A DNA stretch of 8,918 nt from Ignavibacteriaceae bacterium (GTDB lineage: Bacteria > Bacteroidota > Ignavibacteria > Ignavibacteriales > Ignavibacteriaceae), in assembly GCA_026193755.1 (NCBI GenBank), contig JAPHUI010000194.1:1-8918 (forward strand), in the 5' to 3' direction. Both the position numbers and the translations under genes were made by a program. Each line of letters begins with the position of its first letter. Position 1 is the first letter of the stretch. A model generated the notes under the pieces. The model had not been told where the DNA came from, did no database searches, and saw only the letters and a list, made by a program, of their open reading frames with translations. This document shows positions 1 to 5,263 of the stretch, piece by piece.

Positions 1-1
1 A

Positions 2-259
2 GATGAAAACGTTGATATTGCTATAATGCCGATTGGTGCCTATAAACCATGGAGAAAATATCACTGCACTCCCGAGGAAGCTCTCGTAATGGCCACTTAT
101 CATTTGGGTGCTAAATATTTTATACCTATCCATACAAAAACTTTCGATAGCGGTGAAATGATTTATGAACCTCTTAACTGGCTTTATAAGTCGATAAAGT
201 ATTATGATATTAAACTCGGTTTAAGAGATATTGGTGAGACATTCACACTAAAAGCATAA
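2..259 (+). CDS. Metallo-beta-lactamase-fold hydrolase, NAPE-PLD/UlaG-like (3' end only)
   Basis: The gene is cut by the left edge of the window. The reading frame is open from base 2 (DENVDIAIMPIGAYKPW...) and ends with TAA at 257-259, leaving 85 C-terminal residues. The visible block D-[IV]-A-x-[LM]-PIGAY-x-P, then H-x-x-PEEA, then LGA-x-x-x-x-PIH-x-x-TF, then E-x-x-x-EPLNWL is the usual C-terminal part of the NAPE-phospholipase D/UlaG-like branch of the metallo-beta-lactamase superfamily. In that branch the late His (here in IPIH) completes the zinc site. The metal-binding HxHxDH motif would lie upstream and is not visible. These enzymes hydrolyse phosphodiester or lactone-type substrates, but the substrate cannot be told from this fragment. 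An internal ATG at 26 is not the true start, because homology runs through it. The family assignment is firm and the substrate is unknown. Confidence 0.85.
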   Translation, partial: DENVDIAIMPIGAYKPWRKYHCTPEEALVMATYHLGAKYFIPIHTKTFDSGEMIYEPLNWLYKSIKYYDIKLGLRDIGETFTLKA

Positions 260-330
260 AGTCAGTTCATTCATTAAAGTTCCAAATTTTTACCAACCTA
301 CTTTTAATTAATCACAAAATCATTTTTATT

Positions 331-356
331 GATTAAGTTGTTTTGCAACTTTAATC
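331..356 (+). terminator. AT-rich bulged hairpin between the hydrolase and cobO
   Basis: Arms GATTAAGTTG (331-340) and CAACTTTAATC (346-356) pair over 10 bp with one bulged T and a TTTTG loop, followed by the T-rich TATTTTATC. It could be a weak intrinsic terminator for the upstream hydrolase, or a structure in the cobO leader 16 nt before its first start codon. A third segment, TTAATC (308-313), can also pair with GATTAA (331-336), so two mutually exclusive foldings exist. Only three G-C pairs support the stem, hence the modest confidence. Confidence 0.3.
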
Positions 357-372
357 TATTTTATCAAACGAA

Positions 373-915
373 GTGGTTGATATGACCAGACTTGAACAAG
401 GATTTACTCAAATTTATACTGGCAATGGCAAAGGCAAAACAACTGCTGCTATTGGACAAGCTGTACGTGCAGCCGGTTTTGGTTTGAAAACTTACATAGC
501 CCAGTTTATGAAAGAATTTCCATATAGTGAATTAAAAAGTCTTAAGCATTTAGAAGAATGGATAACTATTGAGCAATTTTGTGGAGACGAGTTTGTTTAC
601 AAAAAGGAGCTACCGGGCAAAGAAGAACTTGCAAAAGCTAAAAAAGGATTAGCTGTTGCGAAGGAGAAAATGCTTAGTGGAAAATATGATTTGATAATAC
701 TTGACGAAGCGTTAGTGGCCACTTACTTTAAATTGATTAAAACAGAAGAACTAATTGAGTTTATTAAACGAAAACCTGATAATGTTGAACTGATTTTAAC
801 CGGTCGCTATTGTCCGGAAGAATTAATTGAATTAGCTGATCTTGTAACAGAAATGAAAGAAGTAAAGCATTATTATCAGAAGGGGATTACTTCAAGAAAG
901 GGAATTGAATCCTGA
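373..915 (+). CDS. cobO: Cob(I)yrinic acid a,c-diamide / cob(I)alamin adenosyltransferase (CobO/BtuR/CobA type)
   Basis: Transfers the 5'-deoxyadenosyl group of ATP to the cobalt of reduced corrinoids, making adenosylcobalamin or its precursor in the cytosol. The 180-residue length is normal for the family. The nucleotide-binding loop GNGKGKTT is at residues 17-24. The Walker B-like strand YDLIILDEA, with D111-E112, is at 105-113. The diagnostic C-terminal block LTGR-x-x-P-E-E-L-x-E-x-ADLVTEM-x-x-x-KH-x-Y-x-x-G-x-x-x-R-x-GIE spans 142-179. The longest reading frame starts with GTG at 373; an ATG at 382 (MTRLEQGFTQ) is an equally good start, and neither has a strong ribosome site. No other corrinoid genes are nearby, so salvage of imported corrinoid is as likely as de novo synthesis. 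No B12 riboswitch fits in the 113-bp upstream gap. The gene converges on the lipoprotein operon, ending 76 bp from it, and I see no strong terminator in between. Confidence 0.95.
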   Translation: MVDMTRLEQGFTQIYTGNGKGKTTAAIGQAVRAAGFGLKTYIAQFMKEFPYSELKSLKHLEEWITIEQFCGDEFVYKKELPGKEELAKAKKGLAVAKEKMLSGKYDLIILDEALVATYFKLIKTEELIEFIKRKPDNVELILTGRYCPEELIELADLVTEMKEVKHYYQKGITSRKGIES

Positions 916-991
916 ACTTGGCTTTGTATTATCATCTTAAAACCGTTTTGCACCTATATTTTAATTGCCTCGATAAATATGTTTTTACGCA

Positions 992-1621
992 TCAATAATT
1001 TTGGATATCTGGATATATTTGTTCTGGCCCAGCTGGCTTTCGGACCCATCCATATCTTGAAAAATGTACTAGCTTTGCGTTTTGCACTCTAACAATTCCT
1101 TGAGGTTTTACTACCTGAACACCGTTTTTCTTAACCAATTCAACCGACCCATCGTCTGCAAGATAAACAAAATCAATTGTGCCTGTTGGATATTCTTCCA
1201 GGTCAAGACCTTCAAAATATTGGAAAAGTCTTAATGTATCGTCAAATACCATCTGAGGATAGAAATGGAATGCACAATATTCATCATCTAATACCATTGT
1301 AATGGTTTTATTACCTTGAAAAGCACCTGCAGGAATTCTCAAATCTACTCCCATTATAACCGAGTCACCATCTTCTGCTATATAATATTTCTCCAATATC
1401 ATTCTTCCACCAACTGCGCCGTTAATAACTTTACTCATCGTAAAAACACTGTCCATCCATAATGGCGATTTTGTTGGAAGCGGTATCAATTCATATTCTG
1501 TTATTTTTGATAACGATGCCTGAGGAGCATCCCCAAAATAATTTACAGATAAGTCTGGGGAGTTATCACATCCAATTAAAAGTATCAGAGTGACCAGTAA
1601 AATTGCTGAAAAAGATTTCAT
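992..1621 (-). CDS. Predicted lipoprotein with C-terminal HFSRYG motif, paralogue of the first gene of the operon
   Basis: 209 residues. The N-terminus is a type II signal peptide: Lys2, a hydrophobic stretch (6-16), and lipobox LIGC with acylated Cys18, followed by Asp-Asn. The mature part looks beta-rich. The order GAVGG (69-72), LRIPAGAFQGNKTIT (94-108), F-x-F-YPQMVF (118-126), GLDL (138-141), DFVYL (150-154) and NAKLVHFSRYGWV (181-193) resembles ZU5-like beta-sandwich lipoproteins of Bacteroidota/Ignavibacteria. That comparison is from memory and is not proof of the domain. The 4190-4747 product shares the same landmarks (GASGG, TGTKTIS, DFVYI, NAKLNHFSRYGFV). This copy has a longer N-terminal linker and a 16-residue tail after the motif. 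It is the last gene of the minus-strand operon, 36 bp after the preceding TPR gene, with an AAGGAG ribosome site 5 nt before ATG. Export to the envelope is well supported. The molecular function is unknown. Confidence 0.8.
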   Translation of the reverse strand: MKSFSAILLVTLILLIGCDNSPDLSVNYFGDAPQASLSKITEYELIPLPTKSPLWMDSVFTMSKVINGAVGGRMILEKYYIAEDGDSVIMGVDLRIPAGAFQGNKTITMVLDDEYCAFHFYPQMVFDDTLRLFQYFEGLDLEEYPTGTIDFVYLADDGSVELVKKNGVQVVKPQGIVRVQNAKLVHFSRYGWVRKPAGPEQIYPDIQNY

Positions 1622-1657
1622 TATTTCTCCTTGCTAATGTTACCTTTTATAAAAATT

Positions 1658-2899
1658 TTAAATACTTAGCTCAACAAGACCAGCTTTAATTCTTTCGTGA
1701 TTTAACTTATTGAAAAAATTTGTAGCTGATTTTAAATATGGTTTGGCTTCTTCGATTCGATTACTTTTTTCAAGAAGTTCTCCAATCTGAACAGAGCTCT
1801 CTGCTTCGTTTAATTTGCTTTCAATATCCTTATTCAATCGTATGCTGTTTTCAAATAATTCTTCTGAAAGCTCAAAATTGCTCATACCGTTCTGAATCAT
1901 TCCCTTAACTTTGTATATATCAGCAATAGATAGAGTATCATTTAACTTATATGCTATTTCCATTGCCTTATCTGTGTATGCGTCAGCCAAAGCCGGATTT
2001 TTTAGTTTTGTATAGATATACGCCTTACCGATATAAGCCACAGCGCAATTGGATAAATAATCGTTTTCAAGAGAAAGTGTTATACACTTATTAAACTCAT
2101 CCAACGCTGCATCATAACTTTCCATCCTGGTATATAACATTCCGGTATTATGATAAACCCTTGCTAATCTTCTTACATCGTTAAGCTGGTTAAATTTTAC
2201 CTCGGCGTTTTTATAATTCCAAACAGCTTTTTCATAATCTCCTTTAATTGTATTTATGATTCCGAGATTTGTTAAAATCATTGCCCGTGCCGATAAATTG
2301 TCTTCATCGCTTAAATGATTTAACGCTTTTTTCAAATGTTTTTGTGCTTGATCGAAATCACCCTTCTCACCGTATAACGTCCCCAGCATATTCTCACATT
2401 TTGCTATTCCCGATTCACTTTTAATTGATTTGAATATGCTCATTGCTTCAGATATATAGTAACTGCAATCATCCCAGTATGCCTGAGACCAGTATATTTT
2501 AGAGATCATTAAAACAGTTTCAGCCTGAATATTTGCGTGCTTTCCGTTTGTATTAATCTTGCTTAATAAATCCTCAGCAATTTCTAATGAATATGAAATC
2601 TCACCAGCAAAAAACATTAGTTGCGACAGATCCAGCAGTAAATTGAAATACTTATCTTCCGGTAATAACTTTGCACAATAGGTAATTACCTTATCAACCG
2701 GTATTCTATAATTAATTCCCTTTGGTAGTTCATACTCAATTTGCAATTTCTCGGATTCTGGTATCTCAGGTTTCTGGTCCGGTTTTAACGAAATATCTTC
2801 ATCAAGTATTTTCATAAAATCTTTAGCTGAAGCTTTCGTAAGGTAATTAATAAGGAGCTGTTTTAAATCCTTCACTATGCTTTTGTTTTTTATATTCAT
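1658..2899 (-). CDS. Tetratricopeptide-repeat protein (second of two paralogues)
   Basis: 413 residues with no signal peptide or membrane segment, so probably cytoplasmic. About eight TPR units of 36-42 residues can be followed (roughly 84-117, 125-158, 165-197, 204-239, 244-278, 286-319, 325-358, 365-398). They carry typical G-x-x-Y-x-x-x-G-D-[YF]-x-x-A signatures, for example NLGIINTIKGDYEKA and NTGMLYTRMESYDAA. The first ~75 residues are not TPR-like and hold a charged linker. It is collinear with the neighbouring TPR protein: both have P-[EQ]-[DE]-K at about 80-83, G-[IL]-AKCEN-x-LGT near 165, and [IL]-ADIYKVKG at 321-333. There is no kinase, cyclase, HTH or peptidase domain, so the protein can only be called a binding scaffold or sensor. 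AGAGG lies 5 nt before the ATG, and the gene starts 25 bp after its paralogue ends. Partners are unknown; the co-transcribed lipoproteins and the nearby PAS kinase are candidates by position only. Confidence 0.8.
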   Translation of the reverse strand: MNIKNKSIVKDLKQLLINYLTKASAKDFMKILDEDISLKPDQKPEIPESEKLQIEYELPKGINYRIPVDKVITYCAKLLPEDKYFNLLLDLSQLMFFAGEISYSLEIAEDLLSKINTNGKHANIQAETVLMISKIYWSQAYWDDCSYYISEAMSIFKSIKSESGIAKCENMLGTLYGEKGDFDQAQKHLKKALNHLSDEDNLSARAMILTNLGIINTIKGDYEKAVWNYKNAEVKFNQLNDVRRLARVYHNTGMLYTRMESYDAALDEFNKCITLSLENDYLSNCAVAYIGKAYIYTKLKNPALADAYTDKAMEIAYKLNDTLSIADIYKVKGMIQNGMSNFELSEELFENSIRLNKDIESKLNEAESSVQIGELLEKSNRIEEAKPYLKSATNFFNKLNHERIKAGLVELSI

Positions 2900-2904
2900 T
2901 TTAA

Positions 2905-2909
2905 CCTCT
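2905..2909 (-). promoter_or_regulatory. Ribosome binding site of the second TPR gene
   Basis: AGAGG on the minus strand ends 5 nt before the ATG at 2899. It supports this start and independent translation within the operon. Confidence 0.6.
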
Positions 2910-2924
2910 TTATAAGCAATTGTT

Positions 2925-4169
2925 TTATATAGCCGGACTAAATTCTAACAGCTCTTCAATTATATCAACCTTTGCATTAGCCTCTATGTTCCTAAAGTAA
3001 TTTCGTGATCTCTTTAAATAAATATTTTTGGAATCTGCATCCTTCATTTTTTCGTACAACAGACCCAGTTCAAAAGATGTTTCAGCAACATTTAACTCAT
3101 TATTAAGATTCTCATTAATTCTTAAGCTGTTGAGGAGATAAGTCTCAGAAGCTGCAAAATTTTCTAAATGTCTTTCAATTATTCCTTTTACTTTATATAT
3201 ATCGGCCAGGGTTAATTTATCGTCCGAATTATGGCTGATCTCTAAAGCTTTGTTGGCAAACTCGGAAGCATAATAAAAGTCATCTAACTTGATAAGTACC
3301 TGGGCTTTAGCAAGGTAAGTAAGACAAAGAATGGATAAGAAACGACCTGCTTTTGAAGTTTCAATTGCTGTGTTCAAAGCTGCCATAGCAGCATCGTAAT
3401 TATCAGATTCATAATGAACTATGCCAAGATTTAAACTTACTTCAGAAGCACTTTTATTATTGCCAAGTTTATTGTAGATAGCTAATGCCCTGTTTAAATG
3501 GCTAATCGAAGCCTGGGGACTTTCCTGAATGCTGTACACAATTCCAAGGTTTGAATATAAATTAGCTGCCAGTTCTAAATCTTCATCACTTTTTATAAGG
3601 GATAAACTGGTCAGTAAATGTTTTTTAGCTTTTAATATGTCTCCAAGCTCTCCGAAGATTGTACCGAGAAGGTTTTCGCATTTTGCCAATCCACGGTAAT
3701 CGGGTATCGATTTGAACAGCGCCTTTGCTTCGTAAATGGTTTCCATACTTTTAGTCCATTTAGCTTTCCTGCTTAAAACATCTGCTAATCCGAGCAATGA
3801 CTCAGCCTTTGTATGATCATTATTAGTTAGCTTGTTTGCCTTTCTAAAAATCTCATTTGAAAGATCTATCTTACCTTCGGAAAGGCATATTCTGCCAAGA
3901 TCAACAAGTAATTTGCAAAACTTTTCTTGAGGCAAACTTTTTTCTGAAAAAGTAATTATCCTGTCAATTCTGATGCGGTCTCTCGAAGGATTTTTATCGA
4001 TTTGCAGTTGTTCCCTGTAAAACTCGTTTATTTTTTCAGAAACTAAATCTGCTTGCTTTTCCGGAAGATCCAGCCTTTCTTTCAGATGATCGTACGAATC
4101 GTCTGAAAGGTACTCTTTCAGATACTTGTTGAGTTTGTGCTCAAATTTGTTGTATGCTATCTTTTGCAT
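2925..4169 (-). CDS. Tetratricopeptide-repeat protein (first of two paralogues)
   Basis: 414 residues, with no signal peptide or hydrophobic segment, so presumably cytoplasmic. A highly charged helical N-terminal region (1-75) precedes about eight TPR units (about 83-116, 121-154, 161-193, 202-235, 243-273, 283-314, 321-354, 361-394). Good examples are NLLGTIFGELGDILKAKKHL, NLGIVHYESDNYDAAMAAL and LGLLYEKMKDADSK. The array fills the rest of the protein, ending in an acidic helix (IIEELLEF). It is a clear paralogue of the following gene at nearly constant offset, with shared blocks GLAKCENLLGT (160-170) and LADIYKVKGI (321-330). GGAGG 7 nt before the ATG is the best ribosome site in the operon. 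It lies 20 bp after the upstream lipoprotein gene. The TPR array resembles the sensor halves of MalT- or Rap-like proteins, but no effector domain is attached. The function is unknown beyond protein or peptide binding. Confidence 0.8.
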   Translation of the reverse strand: MQKIAYNKFEHKLNKYLKEYLSDDSYDHLKERLDLPEKQADLVSEKINEFYREQLQIDKNPSRDRIRIDRIITFSEKSLPQEKFCKLLVDLGRICLSEGKIDLSNEIFRKANKLTNNDHTKAESLLGLADVLSRKAKWTKSMETIYEAKALFKSIPDYRGLAKCENLLGTIFGELGDILKAKKHLLTSLSLIKSDEDLELAANLYSNLGIVYSIQESPQASISHLNRALAIYNKLGNNKSASEVSLNLGIVHYESDNYDAAMAALNTAIETSKAGRFLSILCLTYLAKAQVLIKLDDFYYASEFANKALEISHNSDDKLTLADIYKVKGIIERHLENFAASETYLLNSLRINENLNNELNVAETSFELGLLYEKMKDADSKNIYLKRSRNYFRNIEANAKVDIIEELLEFSPAI

Positions 4170-4176
4170 CTTTTTT

Positions 4177-4181
4177 CCTCC
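4177..4181 (-). promoter_or_regulatory. Strong Shine-Dalgarno (GGAGG) of the first TPR gene
   Basis: GGAGG on the minus strand lies 7 nt before the ATG at 4169, inside the 20-bp gap after the lipoprotein stop codon. It fixes the start. Strong sites here and at 1627-1632 (AAGGAG, 5 nt before the last operon gene) argue against the SD-poor leaders typical of Bacteroidales. Confidence 0.7.
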
Positions 4182-4189
4182 AGTAGGAA

Positions 4190-4747
4190 TTAGTTTACGA
4201 AGCCGTATCTTGAAAAGTGATTCAGTTTTGCATTCTTAACTTTCAACAGACCAGTGTTCAAATCCATATATACATAATCTTTCTGGACAGCATACATATT
4301 TCCGTTCGCATCTATGTAAACGAAATCTAATGTGTTAGGGTCTACACCAGTTAAATCTACTCCTGTTATTATAAGAGTGTAATCAACAGGAATGTTAAAC
4401 TGCATTGAAGGTCCGAAAGTGATTGCAGCAGTTTCGGTGTCAAAGGTTTGTGAAATTGTCTTTGTACCAGTGAAAGAATTTGCATAAAAATGCAAAGTTG
4501 AATAAATGTTCACCGTACCATTTATTCCACCTTGGTAACTGAATGATTCGAAAAACCATCCACCGGATGCACCGTCAATATCTTTGTACTCAGTATAAAT
4601 GTCCTCTACTCCTGGCCCAATTGGTGTTGGAAGTTGTATTAACTTCTTATTTAATATTTGTTCCGGAGGGGAGTTGACATCAGTCACCTGCTCACACCCG
4701 AGAATTAAAAGCAGAGCAACGAAGAGAAAGCATATTAATTGTTTCAT
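4190..4747 (-). CDS. Predicted lipoprotein with C-terminal HFSRYG motif, first gene of the operon
   Basis: 185 residues. The lipoprotein signal peptide has Lys2, a hydrophobic core (5-16) and LILGC with acylated Cys18, followed by Glu-Gln. After a short linker comes a beta-rich, Thr/Gly/Tyr-rich segment with GASGG (59-63), FTGTKTISQTFD (92-103), ITFGPSMQF (109-117), TGVDLTGVDPNTLDFVYID (128-146) and the C-terminal NAKLNHFSRYGFVN (172-185). It shares these landmarks in order with the last gene of the operon (992-1621). Where that copy reads LRIPAGAF, this one reads LHFYANSF, so the IPAGA turn typical of ZU5-like domains has been lost or changed here. AAGGGA lies 8 nt before the ATG. On the minus strand a perfect TATAAT (4799-4804) could be a -10 element 51 nt upstream, but no good -35 accompanies it. 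The protein is predicted to be envelope-anchored. Its function is unknown. Confidence 0.8.
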   Translation of the reverse strand: MKQLICFLFVALLLILGCEQVTDVNSPPEQILNKKLIQLPTPIGPGVEDIYTEYKDIDGASGGWFFESFSYQGGINGTVNIYSTLHFYANSFTGTKTISQTFDTETAAITFGPSMQFNIPVDYTLIITGVDLTGVDPNTLDFVYIDANGNMYAVQKDYVYMDLNTGLLKVKNAKLNHFSRYGFVN

Positions 4748-4759
4748 TTTTTTTGTCCC

Positions 4760-4897
4760 TTATATATGTGATAAAGAAGATTGATAATTTTTTTTCAAAT
4801 TATATTTAAACGACAGATTTGTGCAGTGAACATTAAGAATACTAAAATGGAGCAGAGTAATACCGGTTAGGATTACAAGAAGTGTCAATATTTCCAT
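4760..4897 (-). CDS. Possible 45-residue membrane peptide upstream of the lipoprotein gene
   Basis: The ATG at 4897 opens a 45-codon frame ending in TAA at 4760-4762. The N-terminal half, MEILTLLVILTGITLLHFSI, is strongly hydrophobic, and a short basic and serine-rich tail follows (KYNLKKNYQSSLSHI), as in single-pass small membrane proteins. GAGAG lies 8 nt before the ATG. The stop codon overlaps the AAGGGA ribosome site of the lipoprotein gene, 12 bp before its ATG, which would suit translational coupling. Against it, hydrophobic frames arise easily in T-rich DNA, and a TATAAT at 4799-4804 inside this frame may be the lipoprotein promoter. I recognise no family. Confidence 0.28.
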   Translation of the reverse strand: MEILTLLVILTGITLLHFSILNVHCTNLSFKYNLKKNYQSSLSHI

Positions 4898-4970
4898 TGC
4901 GGACTCTCTAGATAGTTCTGCTAAATATTACTTAAATTGAAATAGTCTTAAGCTTTAGCTCCACTCCTAT

Positions 4971-5150
4971 CTAACGAGTAAAGATTTGAAAGATGGATTT
5001 TCCCCAAATCTCGGTATCTGAAAGACCCCAATTAAATGCCATTAACCAATTTGCGATTTTATAGCTCTTATAAAAAGAAATAGCTATTGGTGGCGTATTA
5101 TGAGAATGAAAACGTGTATTGAAATTAGAATGTGTTATCAATTGAAACAT
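4971..5150 (-). CDS. Doubtful 59-residue hypothetical ORF
   Basis: The ATG at 5150 opens a 59-codon frame ending in TAG at 4971-4973. The product is rich in aromatics and polar residues (SFYKSYKIANWLMAFNWGL, then SDTEIWGKSIFQIFTR), with four phenylalanines and two tryptophans in its last 30 residues. It has no signal peptide, recognisable motif or ribosome site. It sits in the long divergent gap, in the same direction as the operon but 73 bp upstream of the other small ORF. It may be a small gene, the remnant of a larger one, or chance. Confidence 0.18.
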   Translation of the reverse strand: MFQLITHSNFNTRFHSHNTPPIAISFYKSYKIANWLMAFNWGLSDTEIWGKSIFQIFTR

Positions 5151-5221
5151 TTTTCAAAAACTTTAAAAAAATTAACTTTTTTATCTATTCTAATCTTCGG
5201 CACTTTGTTTGAAGATGAATT

Positions 5222-5249
5222 TTGACATTATAAGCAATTTGTATATGCG
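5222..5249 (+). promoter_or_regulatory. Candidate sigma-70-like promoter of the PAS kinase
   Basis: A perfect -35 hexamer TTGACA (5222-5227) is followed after 16 bp by TATGCG (5244-5249), a poor -10 with three matches to TATAAT. Transcription would begin near 5256. That leaves almost no leader for the TTG start at 5264 but about 53 nt for the ATG at 5309, so this promoter, if real, favours the downstream start. Confidence 0.25.
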
Positions 5250-5263
5250 TTTATTTAAAGAAT

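Larger units (their letters stand above)
4748..5263. other. 516-bp divergent gap between the lipoprotein/TPR operon and the PAS kinase
   Basis: Holds the presumed promoters of both divergent units: a TATAAT on the minus strand at 4799-4804 and a TTGACA on the plus strand at 5222-5227. It also holds two doubtful minus-strand small ORFs, described separately. AATAGCTATT (about 5080-5089) is a short perfect palindrome. I find no tRNA, rRNA, long repeat, transposase remnant or CRISPR unit. The length is large for such a gene-dense window, which suggests either complex regulation or a decayed or small gene. Confidence 0.6.

Noticed and set aside
260..372. Cobalamin riboswitch upstream of cobO
   Set aside because: The gap is only 113 bp, and no B12-box-like GCCACTG core or multi-stem arrangement is visible; only a small A/T-rich hairpin is present.
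916..991. Bidirectional terminator between the convergent cobO and the last operon gene
   Set aside because: AAAACCGTTTT near 941-952 gives only a 4-5 bp stem with a 1-3 nt loop, too weak to call.
1658..4169. Rap/PlcR-type (RRNPP) peptide-pheromone receptors
   Set aside because: The TPR arrays are superficially similar, but there is no N-terminal HTH domain and no adjacent pheromone precursor gene typical of Firmicutes systems.
4599..4784. 61-codon plus-strand frame
   Set aside because: It lies opposite the signal peptide and N-terminus of the first lipoprotein gene, has no homology-like features, and is explained as a shadow of it.
5100..5225. 41-codon plus-strand frame with a hydrophobic segment (LTFLSILIFGTLF)
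   Set aside because: No ribosome site. It overlaps the other doubtful frame on the opposite strand and runs into the candidate kinase -35, and the hydrophobic run reflects T-rich DNA.
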